Origin: Hydractinia symbiolongicarpus
Lineage: Eukaryota; Cnidaria; Hydrozoa; Anthoathecata; Hydractiniidae
Direction: 5' to 3'
Assembly (NCBI RefSeq): GCF_029227915.1
Contig: NC_079879.1
Location: 25,302,501 to 25,366,500, forward strand
Length of the DNA: 64,000 nt
This document shows, one piece after another, positions 48,166-59,342 of this stretch. Every line of letters starts with the position of its first letter. The stretch's first letter is position 1. Made by a program: the position numbers and the translations under genes. The notes beneath the pieces were generated by a model that was given only the letters and a program-made list of their open reading frames with translations, did no database searches and was not told the DNA's origin.

Positions 48166-48400
48166 TGAAACTATCATTTTTACGATCCTGTTTTCATGAT
48201 TTTTAAACGATTTACGGTGATCTTTTCACTTTCTAACATCCTATTTTCATTACTTTTAAACAATCTACAACGATCTTTTTGCTTTCTACAATGCCGTTTT
48301 CATGACTTTTAAACGATCTAGAGTAATGTTTTTTCCTTCCTAGGATTCCATCTTCATGATTTTTAAACGATTTACGGTGCTCCCTTCGCTACTATGATGC
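48166..48400. repeat. Four tandem copies of a roughly 60-bp unit
   Basis: Units share CATGATTTTTAAACGATTTACGG followed by a pyrimidine-rich TTTTCACTTTC segment. Divergence among units is moderate. No coding potential. Confidence 0.75.
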
Positions 48401-48407
48401 AGTTTCC

Positions 48408-48512
48408 TTGAATAGGCTTGCTTGTGGATTAAAAGGACCAGAAATATTCAATACTTCTGAGATTTAAAGAGTCCGACCAAGACGGAAATTTATCGGACAT
48501 TCGATTAATCAC
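48408..48512 (+). repeat. Dispersed repeat, copy 1 (copy 2 at 50957-51065)
   Basis: AATAGGCTTGCTTGTGGATT, AAAAGGACCAG, TTCTGAGAT and GTCCGACCAAGACGGAAAT recur in the same order at 50957-51065. Family unknown. Confidence 0.6.
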
Positions 48513-48900
48513 ACGCCTGAAACGATTTAGGCGTGTGCCAAGACGTGCGCGTGCAATCGTCATCTCTCCTAAAAAAGGCTGATGTGTTAACAAAAGATAT
48601 GTGAAGCTTCCTTATGTAGTCATGAGATCGTTACACGAGAAGCCATAAAACTCGCGTACATGTGAAGTCTCTTTTTATTTCAGAGATATTGTGGAAGACA
48701 TTCATCTAAATGATAATTTTCAAGACATTTTTAGACATTTTGGCCTAAATTTACCAATTCCAGACAGGTGTCAAACTTTTTTTTTCTTTCTATAGTATGG
48801 ACAATTTATCTGAAATTATTATTCGGGCCTGGTCATATAAGGCGCGTGATTACACGCCCACGCCTCCCCACGCACCTAGGTGCGTGATGAATCACGCGCC
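48510..48900. repeat. GC-rich CACGCC hairpins
   Basis: CACACGCCT/AGGCGTGTG at 48510-48537. A longer nested structure lies at 48841-48900: GGCGCGTGAT pairs with ATCACGCGCC, and ACGCACCTAGGTGCGT is an inner palindrome at 48870-48885. Related hairpins occur at 50279-50390 and 51610-51635. They stand out in this AT-rich sequence. Confidence 0.65.
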
Positions 48901-48905
48901 TTCCA

Positions 48906-49099
48906 AAATTAGATGCACCATGGCAAAATTCATACAAACATCCATTCCCATAACAAGACTTTCTTGTGTAGACTTGAACAACAGTATTTCCGTTACTTTG
49001 CACAGTGCACAAACAGCCCTCTGAATCCACGACGGCATTCAGCTTTTGCCGTCGTGAATACCGTGGTGGTCGACCTCCAAGACAGCAAAATTTTGTCAT
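48906..49099 (-). other. Coding-like fragment, unrecognised, Cys-rich
   Basis: An open minus-strand frame reads GRPPRYSRRQKLNAVVDSEG, then CLCTVQSNGNTVVQVYTRKS and CYGNGCLYEFCHGA. Base composition is less AT-rich than its surroundings. It has no convincing start or partner exon, so it may be a fragment of a transposon gene or spurious. No family recognised. Confidence 0.25.
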
Positions 49100-49199
49100 A
49101 GTGGTTTATAGACTGAACAAAAATAAAAGTACTCTTTCCATCTTACTAATCTTGCTAGCTACTTATTTATTTTATCAAACAAGTCTTTGTTAGATCATG

Positions 49200-50755
49200 C
49201 CATGCATCAGTCTTTTTCAGGAATATTTGAATCAAGTAATGCGTGTGATGTAAAATGTACGTGCAAAGGATGTTACGCGTGCAAGTTTCGCATTCATTTT
49301 GCTGAAGAAAAGTGGGGGACGTTTTGAATCATGAACCCTAAACATGATGATCCCGGCCTCATCAGGAAGAAAAATGCTGGCATGCAAGCTTCACATGTGA
49401 TGATATTCTTCAATCATCTTGAGGAGTGCTATGTTCGCACGGCATAATTTCCAATGGCATGCGATGGTGTGTGCTCTTTTTTGTTCATGTTTTGTTCAAG
49501 TAATCATAGAACTCGCATACAGCAACACTAATTTTTCCATGTTTTGAAAAGCAGGTAATTTGTTGCGACGAAACTGAAATGCTACAGTCATAAAACTCTT
49601 TTTTTAGATGTAAATATTATTATATTTTTAAATTTTTCAAAAAAAATGTCGTTAAACATTAAACTGTTTTTTTTAATCACGTTATTATTGTTACTTCGAT
49701 CTTAAAACATCCCTCACAAACAAAAAGAAAAAAGCTTTGTGATGTCCTAATTTTATAGCAATATTTTAAAATTATACAGATTGTTGTCTGAGTTATAAAG
49801 CAATGTTTATTGAAAAATATTCAGAAAGCGAAGTGGTCTGCATATGGCAATTGATTACAATAACTACAACTAGATATCATGCTGACTCTGTGTTTGCGAA
49901 AGAACATGCTGGAAGTGATTTCATATATTGAAAGTAGAAAAAGCATTTAAAGAAGCAAGTGACGGAAAAGTTGAACTTTAAAATTATTTTTTTAATTTTT
50001 TTTTTTTTTAATTTAAAAAGAGCAACTAAATTAAAACAAAATTAATGGTGAATTAAAATTAATGTCTTATGTTTTTCTTTAATATAAATCACGAGTAACA
50101 TGATATATATATTTTTAAAGATGTACTTGCGAGTAGTTTAATTATTACGTATTTGCGTTTTATAAAAAGATTTTTCGTATTTATTTTACTCGCACTGGCA
50201 TCGTACTCTCACTCTGGACTATTTTATCACATTTATTTGTACCCGTACTGTGAAAGATGTTACTTTGGTGTGTGATTAGCGCACGCCTGAGGTATGTAGT
50301 GTTTTTTTTGGCGTGCGAAGATCGCACGGGCACATTCAAACATGGCGTGTGTGGGCGTGTGTGCGTGCGATCGCACGCCATTCTTGACAAGGTCTGATGA
50401 TGGAGCATCTACTTATAGCGACTCTCTCAATCGTAACTTCCTTTTCTGCATGTCCAAAATAGTATGCATGACTATACTGTCATTTTCAAAAATTTATTGG
50501 TTATTTTTCAGGTCATCACAAGCAAATAGGCAAAAATACACTTCGTTTTCAAATTAAAAAAAAATCTTTACTCACATGGCTTAAAACTTCAAAATTTGTT
50601 TGGAAAGTTCAGCTATATTTTAACAAAATTTATACAGAAAATATGCATGTGGGTTTCGTTTTTAAATTGTTTGAATAACACTTGTGACATAAAGAAAAAA
50701 ATCAATTAAATTCGGACCTGCTATGGTTTTCAATTGTTTTGTCAAATGAAAAAAT
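49200..50755. other. Gene-free repeat-like stretch
   Basis: AT-rich sequence with poly(A)/poly(T) runs, CACGCC-type hairpins near 50.3 kb and no recognisable gene. Confidence 0.45.
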
Positions 50756-50764
50756 TATCTACAA

Positions 50765-50940
50765 TTAAATCCATGATAAAATGTCTGTTCCACCTGTAAG
50801 TGCAGTTTTGCGGACTTGCTTCATCCATGCTTCAACGGCGTTCACCTCCACATTAGTTAAGAACCGCATGGCTGGATTTTTGCGTAAGACCTGGTTACCA
50901 ACGACAAAGGGGCCAGGCAAAAGAGATTCATGTCTACATT
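50765..50940 (-). pseudogene. Orphan coding-like exon, family unknown
   Basis: A stop-free minus-strand frame gives HESLLPGPFVVGNQVLRKNP, then AMRFLTNVEVNAVEAWMKQV and KTALTGGTDILS, ending at TAA (50765-50767). Composition and conserved-looking residues (PGPFVVGN, NPAMRFLT, VEAWM) suggest a real exon, probably of a transposon or multicopy gene, but I cannot name it and see no neighbouring exons. Confidence 0.35.
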
Positions 50941-52859
50941 AGGATGATCCGGTTGGCTATGAATAGGCTTGCTCGTGGATTAAAAGGACCAGGACTATTT
51001 AATAATTCTGAGATCTGAAAGTGGGGGGGGTGTCCGACCAAGACGGAAATCTATCAGATGTTTTGTCCAACGAAAGTTCCAAACGAGCTACGGATGTCCA
51101 TTCTCTCCAATAAATTAACATTTTAGCTGATTCAGAGGGCTGGCACAAAGTTTAAAATATTATAGGGGTTGGGGGACGTTTACAGAGCAAGGTTCATCAG
51201 CAGTGAACCCCAAACACTGCACCACCATGGATGACGGTAAATCATCATGGTCAAGCATTAACAAGTTACCCCAGTAATAGAGATCCGATTTTCGTTAGTT
51301 GTTATTAATGCCATTAAACTTAGTTTGTATCTGCTTGTGGTTAAAGAATTAAATTTATGTGAAAAAATTAAACAAGTATAAAAAGAGAAATTACGAAAGT
51401 TCTCGTGATGAAGAAAAAAAAAATTTAAAATGCAATCTAAAGAAACATTTCTATCATCGCTATTCGTTTTTAAACTTTTAAAATAGTCAGTTATTTTATT
51501 TTAAATAATTTATGGTTACTTTGCTATGTTAAAAATGCTAAATGGTGCTGTTTTTGTTATAAGGTTTAAAATCATGCATCTAAGAAAATCAAGATGCGTG
51601 ATAATGATTGCGCACCTCAATAAATACAGGTGCGCGATGCACAACGCACCATGTGAAAAACTGATGACCAGGCCTGTTATTCTTTTTACAGAATATAAAA
51701 ACCTTATTTCGTCCTTGAGATACAGTACTGGAAAAAGGTTGTTTAACATATCGAGCGCGCAACATGTGTGAACTCTCTCGATACCAGGCCTTTTCTTGAA
51801 TAAAACTATGCCAGAGCTACAAAAAGCACCCGCTAAAAAAAATATGAGTGCTATGGTGTGCGAAAAATCGCACTCGTAAGCAAAATTTACAAGTGCGATG
51901 TGAATATTTGCAAGTGTGATTCACACTTAACTATTTTTTGTTTTTGTATAGAAATGAATTTTGTAAAACGCATTAACCACAAGTGCAAGGTTGAAACGTT
52001 GGACGTGATGGTTCCCTATATGTTTTTGGCATTAAATATATTTCTAGACATTTTTGATTTCTTTTTTCCCTTTTAAAAATTTTTTAAACTTTATTCAACA
52101 TGTTTTTTCTTTGGTATTACATCACGAAAACATTCTTCTGAAAGCTGTATCTCTCATGTTCTGGTTATATTTAACTTGCATGCGTGCGCACTCTTCTCGT
52201 AGTGTTCTCTGTGACGATGAAGGTTGGACTGACTTGATGCGTGGTTCCAAATGGTCCTCCGTCTTTCGTTCGAGTCTCAGTGTAATGCACCAGCCGAGCA
52301 TAAGAGTGTCAGCATAAAGGAAAGGGGCGACTTTAATGTTCTCTATACTTTTTAAACAATTCAATCACGAAGAAATAAATGTTTTGTAATCAGCGTAATA
52401 GCCTTTTTCATCACTCTATAATATTTCACAAAAAGGAAAAATTCACAAGGGCGATAAAAAGCACTTGTAAATATGAGTGTACAAGCGAGTGCATGTGCGA
52501 TGTACCGCTTTATAATAAGAAACAATTAAAATAAATTGTCGCGATCTATTGAGAATCTAGTATCGTGACAAAATCCGTCTCGATGTGTCGTGATGGTAGG
52601 TGATAATGAGAATAAAGAAAAAGTTCTTTTAATGAGAATAGAGAGAAAGTTTTTTTTATTTCAAACACATCTCTGCTTTATTTTTTTTCATATTTTAAAT
52701 AGGTGTATATTATAAGAAAAATTTTAACTTTCGTATTTATTGAAGTAATTCTAGCGCATTACTTTTTAAACGTATTTTTTTCTAACGCTACTTTCTGTTC
52801 TTAAACTTTGAAAATGCGATCTAAAAAAACATTTCTATCACCGCAATTTGTTCTTAAGC

Positions 52860-55800
52860 TGGGTTTATTTGGTGTTGCGTTATTAGGAGAACTGTGAAGA
52901 TAACCTACAGGTTAGTCATACACATATTGCGAGTTTAGCAAATGGTGGCAGAGGAATAAAATTGCAAAGTATCATAGAGATATGTCGAAAAGTTGGGTAC
53001 CCCCACCATCATTGAATACAGAGTCCAGTTACAAAGACTGGAAAACGAAGTTCAAATATGGCAAGTACTCACAGAACTTAAGGCGGAAAAACAAGGGCCA
53101 GCTATATTCATGGGTTTGAAAGGAAGCTAAAGAAGCAGTATTGGAAATTGAACAAATCAGTGCCACAACTGGGGTAAAAGCTATTACTGACAGATTGGAC
53201 AAAATTTACTCAAAGGATGAAAATCAAACTGCATACCTGGCTTATGAAACATTTGAAAAATTTAAACGACCCTCTTAGATAAGCATGAATGATTACCTTA
53301 TAGAGTTTGAACGATTATATCACAAAATCCAAGTTCACCGTATGGAACTTCCTGATGGAGTTTTGGCATACCAAGTTTTACAAAGCGCTAATCTTACACC
53401 AGAGCAGCAACAGTGGGTAGAGCAACCATAAATGAATTATGCTATGATTCAATGGTATTACAGTTAAAGAAAATATTTGGTGATACTGTGGCCTCATCTG
53501 TGTCAAATGATGCTGTAAAGATAAAGCCTGTTTTACAGGAGAGTGCAGATTCTACGGAGCAGAATTACATCACTAAAAGAGGTGGATATCAGCGTTCAAG
53601 GTTTAAAAGAAGAAGGGTTGCAGCACCAAATCAAAGATATGGATGAAGGAAAACCAGATCCAGTAACAGAGTAATAAAACCGCCTGATGAATTTGGAAAT
53701 ATTTCAAAGTGCAATATTTGTCAGTCCATTTATCACTGGGCTGTGAATTGTCCCCATTCTTATGAGAATCAGGAGTCTGAAGATATAAAAAAGGAAGAGA
53801 GTCGTTCAAAAGTTACATTTTTTTCTAAAATTAAAGAAAGTGAAATGCAATCCCTTGTTGGTGAAACTTTGTCATGTGCAGTTTTAGACTGTGGTTGTAC
53901 GAAAACAGTCTATGGTAAGAATTGGTACCAATGTTTCATTGATAATATTGATAGTGATAAACTGCCAGAAGAGTATCCAGGTGGAACAAGATTTAAATTT
54001 GGAGATAGCCAATCAGTTTGTTCCATAAAACGAGTAATCTTACCTGTAATCATTGGTTCAAAAGAGGTTAATCTAGAAACAGAAGTTGTACCCAATGAAA
54101 TACCTTTGCTTTTGAGTCAAACATCTATGAGAAAAGCAGATGCAGTTTTAGATTTTAGCAACGATACTGTTAAAATGTTTGGAGAATGCCATCCTTTTAC
54201 CACCACAGGCCACTGTTGCATACCTTTAAACAACAACAGAATAGACTTAGATGAAAAGAATTATGACCATTTGCCTTCTCAAGTTGCCTTTGTATCCACA
54301 AGTTAAAAATCCAAAAAAAACAAGATCGTCAAACTTCATCGTCAGTTCTGTCATCCAAGTGCTGAGAAATTAAAATCTCTTATTAAAGCATCAAATTCCT
54401 TTTTAGAGGACCGGAGTGAAATCATGAAATTAATTGATAATGTCTCACACTCTTGTAAAGTATGCCTTAAGTATAGAAAACCAAGACCTTGTCCTATTGT
54501 TAGCTTACCAATGTCGTTGAAATTCAATCAGTGTTTGGCTTTAGATTTGTGCAACTTTCACAATTATTGTGGTTTATTCATATCATAGATACTTTCACAA
54601 GATTTTCATCTTCAAAGTTAACAAAGACAAAAGATAAAGATGTGATAACAGACATTATCTTTGAAATTTGGTTAGCAAGATTTGGTCAACCAAGAAAGTT
54701 TCTGGCTGACAATGGAGGAGAATTTATCAATAAAGCGTATGAAGAAATGTGTGAACAATTTAACAGTTTTCATCAACAGCAGCCGAAAGTCATTGGTCGA
54801 ATGGGCTATGTGAGCAAAACAATGGTATCATTAAGGAAATGCTGAGTAAGATTATAGAGGATACGAGATGTACACCTAATTGAGCACTATTCTGGGCTAT
54901 TAGTGCCAAGAATTCTTTATCAAACAACAATGGATTTTCACCAAACCAGCTTGTTTTTGGTAAAAACTATGACTATCCCTGCATCCTCACTGATCAGTTA
55001 CCAGCCATGAATGATACAGTTTCAAGTAAGACTGTGGCCCATAACCTTGCTGTGATGCATGCATCACTAAGTGCATTCATAGCATCAGAATCTTCTGAAA
55101 GAATACGTAGAGCATTGCGGCATAATGTCCAGTGGTACAATGATGTGCAGTATGTAACTGGAGATAAAGTCTTTTATAAAAGAAAAGACAGAGAAAAATG
55201 GCATGGACCAGGCACTGTAATTGGACAAGAAAATAAACAAGTACTTGTCAAGCATGGTGGAAGTTATGTGAGAGTCCACATTTGTCGGTTGCAAAAGGTA
55301 AATAAAGTAGTACATTCACAGAAACCATCACAAGACTCTGAAAAGAGCCCAGAAGTAACAACTATGCAGTTGGACAACTGTGTTTCACTGGAAGATGAAA
55401 CTTTTGACATAGTTGATCTTGAAAGTACTACTACGGAAGTACCAGTAACAGAACCGGCAGTAACTGAGGATGCGGCCATTAATAATTCACAAACTAATGG
55501 GACAACAATAGAGGAAAGATCTAATGAAACATCAAAAAGTGAAACCACAGTCAATGAAAAAAAAGGCAATACCTCTATATTTCAAGGAATACCAAAGTTA
55601 AAAACCAGAATCATCTATAAGCTAACTCCAGACAGTGAGTGAATTAAAAGATTAGTTCACAGCAGAGCAGGTAAAGTGAGTAGAAAAGGAAAAGAAGGCA
55701 GGCAATATGGCAGCTGTTTAAATGTGCAGAATGAAGACACAGGTGAAATTAATTGGTTAGATTTCAAAAGATATGTGAGTGAATGGTAACCCGTTGTTGA

Positions 55801-56025
55801 AGCCAATGACACTAAAGAATTATTATTAGCGATAAAACCAACTATTGAGGACGAGGTCTTGAATGCGAAATTTAAAGAATTAACCAACTAGCAAGACAAC
55901 AATGTTTTCTCCGCTGTTGAAGACAGAAGTCAATTTACACCATTTGTTAAACTCGCAAAATGTGTATGACTAACCTGTAGGTTATCTTCACAGTTCTCCT
56001 AATAACGCAACACCAAATAAACCCA
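52860..56025 (+). mobile_element. gag-protease-integrase unit bounded by 77-bp inverted repeats
   Basis: The left end (52861-52937, GGGTTTATTTGGTGTTGCGT...) and the reverse complement of 56024-55948 agree at 76 of 77 positions. They enclose a copia-order pseudogene (gag, protease, integrase) that stops where reverse transcriptase should begin. Just inside the left repeat, TGGTGGCAGAGGA (52945-52957) resembles a primer-binding site for the 3' end of initiator tRNA-Met, which argues for LTR-retrotransposon ancestry. No target-site duplication is evident. Flanks on both sides carry the 62-bp CGCCGTTCTTCG repeat. Confidence 0.75.
52978..55890 (+). pseudogene. copia-like gag-protease-integrase pseudogene, no reverse transcriptase
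   Basis: Pieces in order: gag-like start at 52981 (WVPPPSLN, SSYKDWK), with frameshifts near 53055-53130 and a stop near 53277; gag end at 53413-53646; a zinc-knuckle-like CNICQS...HWAVNC at 53710-53750, only partly kept; aspartic protease at 53860 onward (AVLDCGCTKTV, with DCG for the usual DSG); an integrase core at about 54530-54845 (IDTFTRFSS, FLADNGGEF, then broken); and the integrase C-terminal part at 55007-55310 (RRALRHN, WHGPGTVIGQ, VLVKHGGSYVRVH). An acidic Thr-rich linker leads to KFKELTN and VFSAVEDRSQ, the expected lead-in to RT, after which the inverted repeat cuts in. Several stops; inactive. Confidence 0.75.
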
Positions 56026-56416
56026 ATTGATTTACACACAACACAATATATACCACTATTATAAACACAATGATTTCACCAGCAAGATTGGTTCAACACA
56101 AGTAAACCCCACCACCAATTGATTCTTATTAGTAATCGCCTAGAATGGAAGATTAACAGCTTTTCTATCGCCGTTCTCAGTTCTTAATTTTTGTAAAATG
56201 TGATCTAAAAAAGAAAGATTAACGCTAGCTTGTATACCCTAGATTGTTATGCATAAGTTAAAAAATATAACACAAAAGAAGTATAATTATATTTAAACAT
56301 CCACGATAATTGTTGAATACACTCTTATTTTTAAAATAGTTCTATTGTGAAAAAGTGTTAATGGCCTCGATAGCTTTGAGAATGACATCGAGACGGATGC
56401 ATCGCAAAGCCCTCTC

Positions 56417-56775
56417 AATCATCATCATCATCATCATCATTCTCGGTTTAACGTCTGTTTTACATGCTAGCATGGGTTGGACGGGGTATATTAATGACCC
56501 TCTTCCAATCTGATCTAGACTGTGTTAGATCTAAACTCAACTTCCTCTGTATCAAGTCTGTCCTTATAACCTCCTGCCAAGTCTTTCTCGGTCTGCCTAT
56601 GGGCTTTGCCCAAGGAACTATCAAGTCTATACACTTTCTTACCCAACTATCCTCCTCCATTCTTTCCAAGTGCCCCAGCCAATTTAATCTTCTTAACTGG
56701 ATAACATCTTTAATTCTGCGGAGACTTAGCCTGCTTCTCAGCTCATCTGAACTCTTTCTGTCTCTCTGTCTCGAT
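56417..56775 (-). mobile_element. 5'-truncated RTE-like LINE, 3' end only
   Basis: The minus strand repeats the LINE C-terminus (VRKCIDLIVPWAKPIGRPRK, THASM) and ends in an (ATG)n tail, seen as ATCATC at 56417-56440 on the plus strand. It is very close to the copies at 17.4 and 27.0 kb. Confidence 0.88.
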
Positions 56776-57229
56776 ACAATTTGAAAGTAAAAAAACGCTT
56801 ATCACAGATCGAGAACACCGTCGCAGTACGCGAAGCGCGATGTTAAACAACCTTTTTCCAGTACTGTATCCTGTTTTAACTGAGAGGGTAAATCAAATTA
56901 TTTCTTCATAACATTTTTGTTGACAGCCCTCTTGGTTTAATCAACAATACACCTCTTCACAGTTCCGTGAATTTCCATGTGCAAAGATCACATGACCATT
57001 ATGTCATTGTTAAAACAATATATGCGCGCACACAATCAGAAGAAAACATTCTTATTTTCAACTCACGCCAGTAGGACCTCGTGGATATTTGTAAGTAGTA
57101 TAGAAAATTTTGTTAAAAATATGGAAAAAACTGTCGAGAGTGGAAAAAGAAAGCGTTCCATAACTGCAGTCATAGTTAGTACGATGTTTGGACAGCCAAA
57201 CTTGTGAAACCCACAAAGTTGTGAGGAAT

Positions 57230-57972
57230 TCTTGTTGCTGTGAAAAACCATTACAAGTGAGTTTTGATGAAGTTGCGTTTAGCACTTCTTAATGAAGATC
57301 TTGCTGATCGCTTCAAAATATCTGTTGGCTTAACTAGCAACATTATAGCTTCATGATTGAAAGCTGCTTCAGCAGCATTATTGAGACCTATTGTATGTAT
57401 GTACCAGACAAAGATAAAATATCCAATACTCTACCAAAAAGATTTAAGTCATCGGCCAAAATGGATTCAATTTTAGATGGCACTGAATTTTTTATTGAAA
57501 TGCCGAAAAACTGGACCTTCAAAAGTTAACTTGGAGTGAGTATAAACACCACAACACTTTAAAAACTTTGGTATGTGTTGCGCCTAATTCTATGATTGTG
57601 TTTGTTTATAAAGCATATGGAGGTTCTATATCAGATAAGGAAATAACAAACCGTTGTGGCTATCTTGATATGGTACCTAATATTCCCAAATAATATTTGA
57701 CAAAGGTTTCAGAATTCATGAAGAATGTTCGCAACGGTTTACTTCATATATGGTACCTCCTGGACGAAAAGGAGCTGCACAGATGGCACCTGCAGAAGTT
57801 AAAAAAAGAAACACATTTTAAATTTGAGGATTTTAGTGGAACAAGTCTTCAGACAAATGAAAACTTTTCGCATACTGGCAACAGAGTACCCTATTTCCAT
57901 GTTAAAACTGTGTGACTATGTGGAAACGATATGTGCAGTCCTAATCAATATGAGAAAACCTATTTATCTTGA
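57230..57972 (+). pseudogene. DDE_Tnp_4 (Harbinger/ISL2EU-like) transposase, broken
   Basis: Recognisable pieces in shifting frames: a helix-turn-helix segment at about 57262-57350 (KLRLALLNEDLADRFKISVG); the first catalytic Asp region at 57470-57505 (SILDGTEFFIEMP); YKHHNT and LVCVAPNSMIVFVYKAYGG with SDKEITNRCGYLD (57540-57670); a segment reading FRIHEECSQRF and MVPPGRKGAAQMAPAEV (57705-57800); and a terminal part reading LATEYPISML and NMRKPIY (57870-57965). Stops and frameshifts separate them. No THAP domain is visible at the start. Confidence 0.7.
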
Positions 57973-58001
57973 TTAATTATAACATTTTTATAGGTTTATT
58001 A

Positions 58002-58185
<184 letters not shown>

Positions 58186-58329
58186 ATAATGTGAAAAAGA
58201 AATTTTGAAATCTTTGAAAATTCATTTTAATGTGTAAATTTTTAAATGTTACATGTAAAAAATATCAAAGATTTAAAATGTCTTGCAGTGTGTATTTTTT
58301 ATAACATTAACTATGAACTGTCTTTTTTA

Positions 58330-59000
58330 CAAAACGAGCAAATCCACAATTCCGATTCTTCAGGGACATCTTCTTCTATGATAATTATACACCCATAATT
58401 TTGTTTTATCTATTTTAAGATTGTTAGTGCATATATAGATACATTTTCTTCTATACTCTTGTTGTTTTCAATTTTGAATGATTTTGCCGCTTCTATTACA
58501 TTACAAGGTAAAATTTTCAGTTGTATCATTTTTGGCTCAACTCTACGCTCACCTTGTGTAATTTCAATAAAACAACTGTCAGGTGCTACAGGTTTTAGCT
58601 TTTCAAATAGGTGCTCTCTTTGTTTGTTTGGATTTTGAAGTAATTCAAGCGGTGATGGATTAGCAAAGCTAGAAAACCGACGAAAAGTTTTATTACTTTC
58701 TGCAAGATAATTTTTTGTGGTCTTCCCATATGTTTTGTAATGATGTTTGTGGAATATCAGCTCCGAAATAGGTTTGTGAACAAGTACACTTTTACAACCT
58801 CTTGGTACGTTCCAATTACCTAACGAACTTGTACAAGACGGTTTCGTAGTACGTCATAGCATGTCATATTTTCACCACTAACTTCCTTACTGGTCAACAT
58901 TTTTACAAGTTTTTTCAGTGCCGTTGTTGTACGTTAACTGCTTACATTTTTTCCCACCATGTGCTCTCCTCGCGTTGTTGTCAAGGAAGCGCAAAAAATA
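58330..59000 (-). pseudogene. SWIM-like partner ORF of the ISL2EU-like element
   Basis: A minus-strand frame from about 58850 reads SCTSSLGNWNVPRGCKSV, KPISELIFHKHHYKTYG, then LFEKLKPVAPDSCFIEI and ends near WICSFCKK (about 58335). The CTS...WNVPR segment resembles the end of a SWIM zinc finger as found beside YqaJ nuclease domains in ISL2EU proteins. The nuclease part is not recognisable here. Upstream, 59278-59027 holds an ORF (MAVVNKSDYRFRVFF) that could be its 5' exon. Confidence 0.45.
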
Positions 59001-59342
59001 CGTAATTGAACACACTCAAATATGTTCTATAAAAAAATCCAACCAAGGCTGATAATGTAAATAAATATTGCGGTACAGTTGTGACAAAATAAAAACAAAC
59101 TCTTTGCTCGCATGTTTACTAAACGTAGTGACGTTTTAAGTAACATCGACAGATTTTGTAATATACCGAAACCATCAAAACAAGCTGGAATATAAAATTG
59201 ACAGTTTTTTATGCATTTAGAGCCTTTACCGAGGAAAAACACTCTGAAACGATAGTCACTTTTGTTTACTACTGCCATCTTTGTTTACATTTTATCTTCC
59301 GATTATGCGCGCGCATCTTAATTACGTAATCATTATATATGC

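Larger units (their letters stand above)
47280..48830 (+). mobile_element. Degenerate copy of the CACGGCTGTTTCG inverted-repeat element
   Basis: Two segments match the better copy at 59.3-61.3 kb in the same order and orientation: 47300-47720 (around GGGGGCCTGGAAACATGGTTC) and 48685-48830 (GAGATATTGTGGAAGACATT). The left end reads CATGGCTGTTTACG. The right terminus is missing. The middle is replaced by a tandem array. Confidence 0.65.

Noticed and set aside
57022-57200. THAP domain expected at the start of an ISL2EU-like transposase
   Set aside because: Looked for the C2CH pattern in all frames by eye and did not find it, so I do not claim one.
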